Origin: Allocatelliglobosispora scoriae
GTDB taxonomy: Bacteria; Actinomycetota; Actinomycetes; Mycobacteriales; Micromonosporaceae
Direction of reading: 5' to 3'
NCBI RefSeq assembly: GCF_014204945.1
Contig: NZ_JACHMN010000003.1
Coordinates: forward strand, 2,976,001-3,040,000
Length of the DNA: 64,000 nucleotides
Both the position numbers and the translations under genes were made by a program. Positions 1 through 9,937 of this stretch are shown piece after piece. The stretch's first letter is position 1, and the number at the start of each line of letters is the position of its first letter. The notes beneath the pieces are model-generated. The model searched no databases. It saw only the letters and a program-made list of their open reading frames with translations, and had not been told where the DNA came from.

Positions 1-1210
1 CGGGTGAGCGATTCGATGATCGAGAATCTTCCCTGGCTGCGGTTGTAGACGTCGAAGGCGACGGCGATCAGCAGGAAGAGGCCCCGGATGATCTGCCCGA
101 CGTCGGTGCCGGTGCCGAGCAGCTGCATCCCGTTGATGAGGACCGCCATCACCAGACCGCCGACGATCGAGCCGCTGATGGTGCCCAAGCCGCCGGAGAC
201 GGCCGCGCCGCCGACGAAGACCGCTGTGATCGCTTCCAGCTCCCAGCTCAGCCCGTCCTGCGGGCCGGAGGCGGTGGACCGGGCGACGAAGATCATGCCC
301 GCGAGGGCGGCCAGGACCGACATGTTGGTCATGACGAAGAAGTTCACCCGCTGGAGCTTGACGCCGGAGAGCTCGGCGGCGCGGGAGTTGCCGCCGATGG
401 CGTAGATGTGCCTGCCCCCCGCCGTGTTGCGGGTGTAGAACGAGTAGGCGAGGACCAGGACGGCCAGGATGATGCCGGAGATCGGGAAGCTCGTCCCGAC
501 GCGACCGCCGGCGAATCGCAGGGTGGCGAAGGCGATGACGCCCACCATCACCGCCAGCCGCAGGATCGAGATCCACAGGGGAGCGGGGTCGGCGCCCATC
601 TCCTGGCGGGTCTGCCGGGTGCGGTACTCCCGGACGGCGACCGCAGCGACGGCGACGATGCCGAGGAGCAGGGTGAGGTTGTTGTAACCGGTGGTGGGGC
701 CGACCTCGGGGAGGTAGCCCGCGCCGATGACCCGGAAGCCCTCCGGGACCGGGACGGTGGCGGCGTCGCCGATCAGCTGGTTGCCGCCGCGGAAGAGCAG
801 CATGCCGGCGAGCGTCACGATGAACGCGGGGATGCCGACGTAGGCGACCCAGAAGCCCTGCCATGCGCCGATCAGGGCGCCCACCAGCAGGCCCAGCAGG
901 ATTCCGGCCGGCCAGGGGATGCTGAAATCGTGCATCGCCTTGGCGACGACGATGCCCGTGAACGCCGCGACGGAGCCGACCGAGAGGTCGATGTGCCCGG
1001 CGACGATCACCATCAGCATGCCGATGGCGAGGATGAGGATGTACGAATACTGGCTGACCACCGCGATCAGGTTGCCCGGTGTCAGGGTCAGTCCGTTGGT
1101 GAGGACCTGGAAGAGCACCACGATCGCCACCAGCGTGAAGATCATGCCGAACTGGCGGATGTTCGAAGTCGTACCCCCGAAGAGGTTCTTCTGTAGGTCT
1201 TTGAGCCGGC

Positions 1211-1214
<4 letters not shown>
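1..1214 (-). CDS. mmsB: Sugar ABC transporter permease, MmsB/GguB type (3' end off window)
   Basis: Inner-membrane permease of a monosaccharide importer. The start ATG (1214) overlaps the stop of the ATPase gene as ATGA, so the two are translationally coupled. The visible 404 codons begin [14 protein letters not shown] and contain many hydrophobic helices and the family signature [18 protein letters not shown] near residue 75, followed by a long cytoplasmic-looking insert and [18 protein letters not shown] near residue 350. Proteins of this family are about 400 aa, so only the last few residues are missing. Known relatives (GguB/MmsB) carry arabinose, galactose, xylose or related sugars; the substrate here is inferred from the neighbouring hydrolases. 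Confidence 0.9.
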
Positions 1215-2751
<1,537 letters not shown>

Positions 2752-2755
<4 letters not shown>

Positions 2756-2802
2756 GCGGGCTCGTCCCGGGCTGCGAGCGGCGCGCACCATCTCGCTGAC
2801 AT
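2752..2802 (-). CDS. Possible 16-codon leader peptide of mmsAB
   Basis: The minus strand has a strong Shine-Dalgarno GGGAGG about 7 nt before an ATG at 2802; the frame reads [16 protein letters not shown] and its TGA overlaps the mmsA ATG as ATGA. mmsA itself has only a weak ribosome site, so coupling through this short ORF would explain its translation. It is too short to recognise by similarity; the evidence is only the ribosome site, the length and the exact overlap. Confidence 0.35.
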
Positions 2803-3055
2803 CGAGTTGCCTCCCGGGGCAGGGTCATGGGATTGGTCGTCGCGGGGAACGCCGTCGGGTCCGAGCTGCTCTACGCCACCATCAGGCGGTGGCCCGGACA
2901 GCTCGCCTGCTCACTGAGCACGGCGTCGCTCGCGGATGCGGGGATTCGCGTGGTCTGGCCGCCTGGTGGTCGGCTGTGTCACGTCGATCCGCTCCTCGCA
3001 GTGTGAGTGTTTCCTTGTGCTACGCCAATGTTTCAGGACATCGACGTATGCGAGG

Positions 3056-3114
3056 ACCTTAAATCAATTCGTTTTACTAAGTCAATACTGCGGAGCCCTC
3101 CGATAGAGCGCTCT
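3056..3114 (-). promoter_or_regulatory. Probable mmsAB promoter with palindrome upstream
   Basis: An AT-rich island in GC-rich DNA. On the minus strand TTGACT (3085-3080), an 18-nt spacer and TAAGGT (3061-3056) fit a housekeeping promoter. It would give a 5' leader of about 250 nt before the first ATG. A perfect 10-bp palindrome AGAGCGCTCT (3105-3114), with the GAGCGCTC core common in LacI-family operators, lies just upstream. The 327-base stretch 2803-3129 holds no other supported gene. Confidence 0.5.
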
Positions 3115-3129
3115 CCGGCGGAGTGCCGC

Positions 3130-4440
3130 TCACGCGATCTCGACGTAGTCCACTTCGGCCCAGCGGCTGAGGTAGGTGAGGCGCACGGTGTTCCAGCCCG
3201 CGGTGAGGGTGATGCCGGCGGTCGCCTGGCGCCAGGTGTCCCAGCCCGAGTTGGGGTAGGTGACGGTCCCGGCCGGTGCGCCGTTGACGGTCACGGAGTG
3301 CTGGGCGTCGCCATAGCCTGCGGCGTAGCCGATGTGGGCGTTGTAGCCGCCGCTGCGGGGGGCGTAGACGGTGAACTCGACCCAGCTGTCCGCGTAGTCG
3401 ATATACGCCACCACCTGGCCCTGGGATGCGGTGGCGGCGTTGCGTACGGCGCTGTGGTTCAGCACGGCCCGCTCGGCTTCGGTGCGCACCCGGCTGCCGC
3501 GCACGACGGGGTACTCGCCGGCCCAGCCGAGCGCGGCCACGTACATCCCGCGGGCGGAGTAGTTGTTGATCCACCCGTGCAGGACGAGGCTGTCGCCGCC
3601 GGCCTCCCGGATCACGTCGGCTCCGCCCGGCCCGCGCACGGCGGAGTCCACACTCGCCGTCGTCACCAGCGACCGGTACGCCTTCGCGTAGGGCCCGGTC
3701 AGCGACGTCGACGTGGCGTAGCTGGTCTGGTAGCCGTCGCCGCCGTAGCCGCCGAGCGAGTAGAACAGGATGTAGCGGCCGCCGGTCTTGGTCAGGACGG
3801 GTGCCTCGATGATGCCGGCCTCCTCGGGTAGGCCGCTGCGCAGCAGCTCCACCCGGGAACCCTGCAGGGTGGTCCCGTTGGCGGCGACCTGCTGCAGCCA
3901 CAGGCTCGTCGGCTGCCCGACGGCGTTGCCGTCGTCCTTGTAGAGCAGGTAGCGCAGGCCGGTGCTGTCGGTGAAGCTGGAGGCGTCGATGTCGCCGCCC
4001 TCGCCGCCGTTGCAGACCAGGGGCTGCGTGCCGACCGGCGTGAACGGGCCCAGCGGGGAGCCGGACACGGCGGCGCCGATGCACTGCCGCCCGACCGCGA
4101 TGCTGCGGGCGGTGTAGTAGAGCAGGTAGGTCCCGTCGGCGCGGCGGGACACGTCGGGCGCCCAGGTGAGCCCGCCCGAGGCCCAGGCGCCCAGGGTCGG
4201 CAGGGCGTTGCCGCGCCGGGTCCACGGCCCGTTCACCGAGGGTGCCGACGCGACGGGGACGTTGCCGTTGCCGTTGTTGGTGGAGTAGGCGTAGTAGGTC
4301 CCGTCGAACTTGCCGATGTCCGGATCGGGGAAGTCGCTGCCGATCACGAGGGCCGGCGCGGTCGTGGCGGCGAAGGCGGCACCGCCGGGGACGACGGCGA
4401 GCGGGACGGCGACGAGCAGCACGGCAAGAAATCGACGCAT
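3130..4440 (-). CDS. Secreted glycoside hydrolase family 43 with C-terminal CBM6/35-like domain
   Basis: Extracellular enzyme likely to remove arabinose or xylose units from plant polysaccharides. Residues 1-24 (MRRFLAVLLVAVPLAVVPGG...) form a signal peptide. A five-bladed propeller follows, with the GH43 hallmark FPDPDIGKFDGTYYAY near residue 36 (the Asp of DPD is the expected general base) and further blade motifs (WAPDVSRRADGTYLLYY, EAGIIEAPVL with the likely catalytic Glu). From about residue 310 a beta-sandwich carbohydrate-binding module starts (RTEAERAVLNHSAV ... WDTWRQATAGITLTAGWNTVRLTY). The frame extends 19 codons further upstream, but that DNA holds the neighbour's terminator, so ATG 4440 with the signal peptide was chosen. 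Exact specificity within GH43 is not determined. Confidence 0.9.
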   Translation of the reverse strand: MRRFLAVLLVAVPLAVVPGGAAFAATTAPALVIGSDFPDPDIGKFDGTYYAYSTNNGNGNVPVASAPSVNGPWTRRGNALPTLGAWASGGLTWAPDVSRRADGTYLLYYTARSIAVGRQCIGAAVSGSPLGPFTPVGTQPLVCNGGEGGDIDASSFTDSTGLRYLLYKDDGNAVGQPTSLWLQQVAANGTTLQGSRVELLRSGLPEEAGIIEAPVLTKTGGRYILFYSLGGYGGDGYQTSYATSTSLTGPYAKAYRSLVTTASVDSAVRGPGGADVIREAGGDSLVLHGWINNYSARGMYVAALGWAGEYPVVRGSRVRTEAERAVLNHSAVRNAATASQGQVVAYIDYADSWVEFTVYAPRSGGYNAHIGYAAGYGDAQHSVTVNGAPAGTVTYPNSGWDTWRQATAGITLTAGWNTVRLTYLSRWAEVDYVEIA

Positions 4441-4464
4441 GTGTAAGTCTAAACAGAATTTACA
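4441..4464 (-). promoter_or_regulatory. Leaderless-type promoter/operator of the GH43 gene
   Basis: Directly against the ATG (4440) the minus strand reads TAGACT, 5 nt, ATG, with no Shine-Dalgarno, the arrangement of leaderless actinobacterial mRNAs. The same 23 bp form an imperfect inverted repeat (TGTAA...TTACA arms at 4460-4464 and 4442-4446), so a repressor could sit on the -10 box. Confidence 0.4.
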
Positions 4465-4475
4465 GTAATGCACGA

Positions 4476-4502
4476 GGTGGGCGCCGGGATTCGGCACCCA
4501 CC
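4476..4502 (-). terminator. Stem-loop after the pectate lyase gene
   Basis: Ten-bp stem (4476-4485 with 4493-4502, one wobble pair in the minus-strand RNA) and a 7-nt loop, 17 bp after the lyase stop. There is no long U tract, as is common in actinomycetes. It separates the lyase and GH43 transcripts. Confidence 0.5.
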
Positions 4503-4518
4503 CCGTACCGGATGGGGG

Positions 4519-6183
4519 TTAGATCTTGCCGACGCCCGCGCCGGCGGAGACGAGCGCCGGGACGGCGGCCGCGCTGTCGGGCGAGTAGGCGTAGTAGCTG
4601 CCGGGCTGCCCGCTGCACGAGCCCGAGGTCACGATGGGGTCCTCGGTGTTGACGTTGATGTTGCCGCGCGCCTCGATCCGGCCCGCGGAGCCGCCGACGT
4701 CGTTGCGGGTGGGCTTCTCGACGTCGTCGAAGTAGTTGTTCTCCACGACGAGGCAGGCGTTCATCTGCGACGCCGCGCCGTAGCCGGTGATGTGCAGGTA
4801 GTAGTTGTTGTAGATGTGCACCGGCTCGCCGAACCGGACCCGCGGGTTGCGCTGCGAGCTGCCGTCGAGGAAGTTGTGGTGGTAGGTCACCTTCAGGCGG
4901 CCGATGTCCTGCGCTCCGTTGGAGTCGTCGTGGCCGAGCAGCATGTTCTTGTCGCTGTTGTGGAACCGGTTCCACGAGATCGTGATCCAGCTGGAGCCGC
5001 GCTTGGCGTCGAGCGCGCCGTCGAACTGCTCGGACAGGTCGTTGTGGTCGATCCAGACGTGGTGCGAGAACATCTGCACGTTGATGCAGTCGTCCGGGCA
5101 GTCGCGGATGGTCAGGTTGCGGACGATGACGTTCCTGACCGCGTTGGCCGGCGGTGCGGTGACGGCGTCGTCGATGGGCAGGCCGATGTTGAGCCCGCCG
5201 CCGGTCAGCCCGGAGCCCGCGCCCAGCCCGACGATGGTCTTGTCGGAGGTGACGTCGTGCATCGGCCCCGGCAGCGTGATGGTGCCGCTGACCTGGATGA
5301 CGAGTTTCCCGGGCTGGGCGATGGCGCTGAGGAACGCGGCCGCGGTGCTGACCGTGACGGTCGGGCCGCCGGTGCCGCCGCTGGTGCCGTTCTGGCCCCA
5401 GGCGTTGACGCTCGCGTAGCCGTCGGCCTGGCCGGGGGTCGGCGGCGTCGGTGACGTGGAGGGCGAGGGCGACGGGGGCGCGGACGGGGAGGCCGACGGC
5501 GACACCGATGCCGAGGGGGAGGCGGGGCTCGACGGGCTGATGGACGGCCCGGGTCCGGGGGAGTCGGTGACCACCACGTCGTCGAAGGAGGCGCCGGAGT
5601 AGTAGGTGGTCAGACCGATCTTGCCGGTGGCGAAGGCGGAGTCGGTCCCGGAGACGGCGAGAGCGCCGTTGAGATAGCCGCGCAGCGAACCGCCGAAGGC
5701 CTCGAACCGCAGCGTGGCCCAGGTCCCGGTGCTGACCGAGGCCGGTGCCGACGCGATGGTCGCGTAGCCGCCGCCGGTGCGCTTGCCGAGGAGCACCTGG
5801 CCGGGGCCGAGGGCGAGGTAGTAGTAGTTGGTCATGCTCTGCGCCCGCCCGATGAGGCCGACGAGCCGGCCGGATCCGGAGCTGAAGGCGAGTGGCTTGA
5901 CCCGGGCCTGGACGGACTGGTTGCCCCAGGCCGAGCCGGCCTGCGCCTTGGCGTCGCTGCCGGTGCTCGTCTGCTGGAAGACCGGGGAGCCGTCGGCGAC
6001 GACAGCCCAGCTGCCGCCCGATTTGGACCAGCCGGTGGAGTTGCCGTCGTTGAAGTCGTCGTTGAACAGGGTCGCGGCGTGGGCGGTCGTGGTGAGGACC
6101 AGCAGCGCGCTGGTGACCACGGCGGCGATCCCGCTGGCGAGCCAGGCGTGTCTCATGGTCGGGCGGCGTGAGAAGGCGGACAC
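4519..6183 (-). CDS. Secreted pectate lyase, polysaccharide lyase family 1, with N-terminal LamG-like domain
   Basis: Cleaves polygalacturonate by beta-elimination outside the cell. From GTG 6183 the protein has 554 aa: signal peptide with twin Arg in its n-region (SRRPTMRHAW ... TTTAHA, 1-36); a concanavalin/LamG-like beta-sandwich (about 38-205); a Pro/Ser linker (about 208-245); and the PL1 right-handed beta-helix. PL1 motifs are VWIDHNDLS, DGALDAKRGSSWITISWN (calcium-binding region) and RNPRVRFGEPVHIYNNYY (catalytic Arg). GTG 6183 was chosen because GAAAGGA lies 10 nt upstream; ATG 6156, also compatible with the signal peptide, has no ribosome site. It probably acts with the GH43 enzyme and the sugar importer. 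Confidence 0.92.
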   Translation of the reverse strand: MSAFSRRPTMRHAWLASGIAAVVTSALLVLTTTAHAATLFNDDFNDGNSTGWSKSGGSWAVVADGSPVFQQTSTGSDAKAQAGSAWGNQSVQARVKPLAFSSGSGRLVGLIGRAQSMTNYYYLALGPGQVLLGKRTGGGYATIASAPASVSTGTWATLRFEAFGGSLRGYLNGALAVSGTDSAFATGKIGLTTYYSGASFDDVVVTDSPGPGPSISPSSPASPSASVSPSASPSAPPSPSPSTSPTPPTPGQADGYASVNAWGQNGTSGGTGGPTVTVSTAAAFLSAIAQPGKLVIQVSGTITLPGPMHDVTSDKTIVGLGAGSGLTGGGLNIGLPIDDAVTAPPANAVRNVIVRNLTIRDCPDDCINVQMFSHHVWIDHNDLSEQFDGALDAKRGSSWITISWNRFHNSDKNMLLGHDDSNGAQDIGRLKVTYHHNFLDGSSQRNPRVRFGEPVHIYNNYYLHITGYGAASQMNACLVVENNYFDDVEKPTRNDVGGSAGRIEARGNINVNTEDPIVTSGSCSGQPGSYYAYSPDSAAAVPALVSAGAGVGKI

Positions 6184-6283
6184 GGTTCGCACGTCCTTTC
6201 GGGAGCGGCCGCCGGGGGACGCGGGCGGCCGGGGAGGACCTGCGACGGGACGGGCCGCAGGGTGGTGCGGTACGTTCCCTGTC

Positions 6284-6313
6284 ACGCTACGGAAAGCGCT
6301 TTCCGATCGTCAA
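6284..6313 (-). promoter_or_regulatory. Pectate lyase promoter with LacI-type operator in the spacer
   Basis: Minus strand TTGACG (6313-6308), 18-nt spacer, TAGCGT (6289-6284). The spacer is occupied by the perfect 16-bp palindrome CGGAAAGCGCTTTCCG (6290-6305), the classic LacI/GalR-family operator form, so repressor binding would block RNA polymerase. A second weaker inverted repeat CACAT-N6-ATGTG lies upstream (6319-6334). No LacI-family gene is in the window. Confidence 0.75.
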
Positions 6314-6449
6314 GATGTCACATATGCAGATGTGTTGCACTGATTCTCGGCCTACTTCGTGGGCAATTGGCACTGTTTGCCGTGCCGGAAATGCGGCTGC
6401 GGAGCGCCGAGTTGCACCGGCGGCGCCCCGCAGTTGCAAGCACTCGGCG

Positions 6450-8099
6450 TCAGGCGGTCGCCTCGATGACGGCGCGGCCGGCCTGGCGGCCGGAGAAGAT
6501 GCAGCCGCCGAGGAAGGTGCCCTCCAGGGACCGGTATCCGTGGACGCCGCCGCCGCCGAAGCCGCTCGCCTCGCCCGCGGCGTACAGGCCGGGGAAGGGT
6601 GACGTGTCGGGGCGCAGGACCCGGCCGGACAGGTCGGTGTGCAGGCCGCCGAGGGATTTGCGGGTGATGACGTGGAGCCGGACGGCGATGAGCGGCCCGG
6701 CCTTCGGGTCGAGGATCTTGTGCGGCGTGGCGGTCCGGGAGAGCTTGTCGCCGCGGTAGCGGCGGGCGTTGTGGATCGCCATGACCTGGCCGTCCTTGGT
6801 GAACGCGTTGTCCATCTCCCGGTCGCGCGCCACGACCTCGCGGCGGATCTGCTCGACGTCGAGCAGCGGGGTGTCGGTGAGGGCGTTCATCCCGGCGACG
6901 AGCTCGTCGAGGGTGGCCGCGACGACGAAGTCCTCGCCGCGGTTCTTGAACGCCTCGACGGGCGCGGGGGCGCCGGGTCCGATGCGGCTCAGCGTCTGGC
7001 GGACCGACTTGCCGGTGAGGTCGGGGTTCTGCTCGGAGCCCGAGAGCGCGAACTCCTTCTCGATGATCTTCTGGGTGAGGATGAACCAGCTGTGGTCGTG
7101 CCCGGTGCTCCGCAGGTGGGCGAGGGTGCCGAGGGTGTCGAAGCCGGGGTAGAGCGGGCCGGGCAGGCGCTTGCCGGTCGCGTCGAACCACAGGGAGGAC
7201 GGTCCGGGCAGGATCCGGATGCCGTGCTTCTCCCAGATCGGGCTCCAGTTCTTGATCCCCTCGACGTAGTGCCACATCCGGTCGGCGTTGACGACCGCGC
7301 CGCCGGCGTCCTGGGCGATCTGCAGCATCCGGCCGTCGACGTGGGCGGGAACGCCGCTGATCATGTGCTCGGGTGGGGTGCCGAGGCGGGCGGGCCAGTT
7401 CTTGCGGACCAGGTCGTGGTTGGCGCCGATGCCGCCGGAGGTCACCACGACCGCCTGCGCGGTCAGCTCGAAGTCCCCGACCGCGGTGCGGGAGCTGGCG
7501 ACACCGCGAGCCGCCGTGCTCGGCTCGAGAACGGTGCCGCGGACCCCCGTCACGGTGCCGTCGGCGACGACCAGCTCGTCCACGCGGTGCCGGAACGCGA
7601 AGGTGACGAGGCCCCTGGCTGCGGCGGCCCGCACCCGGCGCGCGAAGGGCGCGACGACGCCGGGGCCGGTGCCCCAGGTGACGTGGAAGCGGGGGACGGA
7701 GTTGCCGTGCCCGATCGCGCCGTAGCCGCCGCGCTCGGCCCAGCCGACGATCGGGAAGAACCGGACGCCCTGAGCGCGCAGCCAGGACCGCTTCTCCCCG
7801 GCGGCGAAGTCCACGTAGGACTCCGCCCATCGCCGGGGCCAGGCGTCCTCGGGCCGGTCGAACCCGGCGGTGCCCAGCCAGTCCTGCAGCGCCAGGTCGC
7901 GGGAGTCCTTGATCCCCATCCGGCGCTGCTCGGGCGAGTCGACGAGGAACAGGCCGCCGAAGGACCAGAACGCCTGCCCGCCGAAGTTGGACTCCGGCTC
8001 CTGGTCGAGCAGGATCACCCGGCGCCCGGCCTCCGCGAGCTCGGCGGTGGCGACCAGCCCGGCCAGCCCGGCCCCGACAACGATCACGTCTGCGTTCAT
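6450..8099 (-). CDS. FAD-binding dehydrogenase (KstD/fumarate reductase flavoprotein-like)
   Basis: Soluble flavoprotein of 549 aa. The N-terminal ADP-binding fold is clear: VIVVGAGLAGLVATAELAEAG (5-25) and an acidic end of the second strand (LLDQEPES). The C-terminal FAD motif LYAAGEASGFGGGGVHGYRSL (near 505) and the middle substrate domain fit the COG3573 group of actinobacterial FAD-binding dehydrogenases, related to 3-ketosteroid-delta-1-dehydrogenases; the true substrate is not known for that group. Ribosome site GTGAGGA precedes ATG 8099. Divergent from a PucR-type regulator, with a shared operator-like palindrome between them, so it is probably that regulator's target. Confidence 0.88.
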   Translation of the reverse strand: MNADVIVVGAGLAGLVATAELAEAGRRVILLDQEPESNFGGQAFWSFGGLFLVDSPEQRRMGIKDSRDLALQDWLGTAGFDRPEDAWPRRWAESYVDFAAGEKRSWLRAQGVRFFPIVGWAERGGYGAIGHGNSVPRFHVTWGTGPGVVAPFARRVRAAAARGLVTFAFRHRVDELVVADGTVTGVRGTVLEPSTAARGVASSRTAVGDFELTAQAVVVTSGGIGANHDLVRKNWPARLGTPPEHMISGVPAHVDGRMLQIAQDAGGAVVNADRMWHYVEGIKNWSPIWEKHGIRILPGPSSLWFDATGKRLPGPLYPGFDTLGTLAHLRSTGHDHSWFILTQKIIEKEFALSGSEQNPDLTGKSVRQTLSRIGPGAPAPVEAFKNRGEDFVVAATLDELVAGMNALTDTPLLDVEQIRREVVARDREMDNAFTKDGQVMAIHNARRYRGDKLSRTATPHKILDPKAGPLIAVRLHVITRKSLGGLHTDLSGRVLRPDTSPFPGLYAAGEASGFGGGGVHGYRSLEGTFLGGCIFSGRQAGRAVIEATA

Positions 8100-8161
8100 G
8101 CCCCGATCCTCACCCGCAGCGTCCTGCCTGACAACCGGAATCGCCGCTCGTGCTGGCCCTG

Positions 8162-8180
8162 ATTGTCACCGGCTGACAAT
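8162..8180. promoter_or_regulatory. Operator-like palindrome between FAD dehydrogenase and PucR genes
   Basis: ATTGTCA-CCGGC-TGACAAT: perfect 7-bp arms with a 5-bp spacer in the divergent promoter region, with another TGACAACCGG half-site-like copy at 8129-8138. It lies 10 bp before the regulator start, which suggests autoregulation and control of the dehydrogenase. Confidence 0.55.
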
Positions 8181-8189
8181 AATGAGGGG

Positions 8190-9368
8190 ATGGGGGTCAC
8201 CGAGCGGAGGGCGGTTCAGCGGCGGCTGGCCGAGCTCGGCGACCGGCTCGACGAGCGGATCGTCGCCGCACTCCAGCGGGAGGTCCCCGCCTATGCCGCC
8301 ATCAGCGCCGCTCAGCTCGCCGAGACCCGCGCGATCACGGCCTGGGCGGTCCGGCGCCTGATCGAGATGTGGGTCGAGGAGACCGCGCTCACCGCCGCTG
8401 ACCGGCAGCGGTTCCGGGGCATCGGTGTCGCCCGCGCCACCGACGGCCGCCCGCTGTTCGCGGTTCTCCGCGCCTATCGCGTCGCCGCGGTCCAGATCAG
8501 CGACCTCGTCATCGACCTCGCCGGGGGCGAGCTGGCGATCGACGATGTGGCGGTCCTCCACCGGACGCTGCTGACCAGCGTCGACGAGCTGTCGGAGTCC
8601 CTGTTCGCCGGTTACACCAGCGCCATCGAGCAGCTCGGCAACGATCGCGCCCGGATGCTCGCGGGCCTCGCCGACGACCTGCTGACCGGTCGCCAGACCT
8701 CCGCCGCCGTCCTCGCGGACCGGGCCGCTCAGCTCGGCATCACCATCCCGGCGGCGCTCACCCTCGCCGTCTTCGCGCCCCAGGCTCCAGGGGTGGCCCT
8801 CTCGGAGGGCGACGTCGCCGATCTCGCCTCGTCGATCGGCGGGCAGCCGACGGACGTGCTGCACACCCGTCGCGGCGGCCAGGGCGTCCTGCTCGCCGCA
8901 GCGGTTCCGGATCTCGCGCCGCAGCTGACGTTCCGCAGGTGGCGGGCGTGTGTCATCCGGGATCTCAGTCCGGCCGCGGTGCCGGCGGGGTTCGGCCTCG
9001 CCGCGGCCGCGGTCGGCCACGCGCCCGATGAGGCGTACGCGGCGTCACCTGTCCTCGACCGTGGTGACGCGATGCTGGTCGCGCTGCTGCGCGGCCGGCC
9101 GACCGTCGATCCGGCCGAACTCGCGGGCGTTGCCCTGGGCCCGGTCGCCGAGGCCGAGAACGCGCACCTGCTCGAAGGGCTTCAGGCCTACCTGCGCTTC
9201 GGGTCGTCCACCGAGGCGGCCGCCGCGCTGGGCCTGCACCCGCAGACCATGCGGCACCGGCTGCGGCGGATCACCGCGCTGTCCGGCCGCGACGTGCACC
9301 GGTCGTGGGACCGGCTGATGCTCGACGCCGCCCGGACGGCGCTCGCGCTGAGGACCAGCCGCCCGTAG
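8190..9368 (+). CDS. PucR-family transcriptional regulator
   Basis: A 392-aa regulator. The C-terminal helix-turn-helix EAAAALGLHPQTMRHRLRRITALSG (about 345-370) is the typical PucR/CdaR HTH, preceded by the usual LLEGLQAYLRFGSS. The N-terminal 150 residues are helical, with the GGDEF-like central part common to the family. The open frame begins at TTG 8163 inside the operator palindrome; ATG 8190 was chosen. It probably senses the substrate of the divergent dehydrogenase, but nothing in the sequence identifies the effector. Confidence 0.88.
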   Translation: MGVTERRAVQRRLAELGDRLDERIVAALQREVPAYAAISAAQLAETRAITAWAVRRLIEMWVEETALTAADRQRFRGIGVARATDGRPLFAVLRAYRVAAVQISDLVIDLAGGELAIDDVAVLHRTLLTSVDELSESLFAGYTSAIEQLGNDRARMLAGLADDLLTGRQTSAAVLADRAAQLGITIPAALTLAVFAPQAPGVALSEGDVADLASSIGGQPTDVLHTRRGGQGVLLAAAVPDLAPQLTFRRWRACVIRDLSPAAVPAGFGLAAAAVGHAPDEAYAASPVLDRGDAMLVALLRGRPTVDPAELAGVALGPVAEAENAHLLEGLQAYLRFGSSTEAAAALGLHPQTMRHRLRRITALSGRDVHRSWDRLMLDAARTALALRTSRP

Positions 9369-9370
9369 GT

Positions 9371-9853
9371 CTAGGCTGCGTTTCCGGCGAGCCAGGCTCC
9401 GACGCGGGGGAGCGCCTCGGGTCCGCTGTCGCGCCGTACGTCTGCGACCAGGTCGGCGATCGTCGTGGCTCGCAGCGACTCGCGCCAGGCGTGGTCCGCC
9501 CGGATCATCGTGCGGGCGATAGGGCACGCCTTCGCGCACTGCTCAGGCGGGGTGGCCAGGGGTCCACGCTGGCGGATCTCGGTGCAGACGAAGGTGGGGT
9601 CCGGCCCGTCGACCGCCTCGACCACGTCCAGGACGGTGATGTCGGCGGCGGGCCGGGTCAGGCGGTAGCCGCCCGAGTGGCCCTGCACGGCACGGATGAT
9701 CCCGGCCCGGGACAGGGCCTGGAGCTGCTTGGCGAGGTAGCTGCCGGAGACGTCGTGCAGTTCGGCGAGCTGCGTCACCGGGACGGGCGCCTGCGCCGTG
9801 GTCAGGACCACGCAGCAGTGCAGGGCCCACTCGACACCGCCGCTCAGCTTCAT
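9371..9853 (-). CDS. Rrf2-family transcriptional regulator
   Basis: A 160-aa winged-helix repressor: MKLSGGVEWALHCCVVLTTA, then the HTH VTQLAELHDVSGSYLAKQLQAL and the wing IIRAVQGHSGGYRLTRPA. Three Cys in the C-terminal half (VCTEI near 88, QCAKAC near 106-110) are placed like the iron-sulfur or redox Cys of Rrf2 proteins such as NsrR/IscR, but the spacing differs, so a cluster is only possible. It is divergent from an NmrA-like oxidoreductase gene and very likely controls it through the repeats between them. It converges tail-to-tail with the PucR gene, 2 bp apart. Confidence 0.9.
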   Translation of the reverse strand: MKLSGGVEWALHCCVVLTTAQAPVPVTQLAELHDVSGSYLAKQLQALSRAGIIRAVQGHSGGYRLTRPAADITVLDVVEAVDGPDPTFVCTEIRQRGPLATPPEQCAKACPIARTMIRADHAWRESLRATTIADLVADVRRDSGPEALPRVGAWLAGNAA

Positions 9854-9866
9854 GCGCCCATGCTAC

Positions 9867-9916
9867 TTGACTCGGATGCTTCCTGTCCGAGTAGTATCGC
9901 GGACATAAGTTGTCCG
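9867..9916. promoter_or_regulatory. Rrf2 operator region with paired inverted repeats
   Basis: Two inverted repeats built from one half site: ACTCGGA-N9-TCCGAGT (9870-9892) and CGGACA-TAAGT-TGTCCG (9900-9916); TGTCCGAGT occurs twice as a direct repeat. The first overlaps a TTGACT -35-like box (9867-9872). This is a good candidate for cooperative Rrf2 binding. Confidence 0.6.
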
Positions 9917-9937
9917 AGTTGTTTGCGGGAGGCAGTC

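Noticed and set aside
408-1196. Plus-strand 262-codon frame rich in Asp/Gly/His
   Set aside because: Antisense of the permease gene; such D/E/H/G-rich frames are usual shadows in GC-rich DNA, as are those at 1598-2917, 6639-8162 and 58034-59707.
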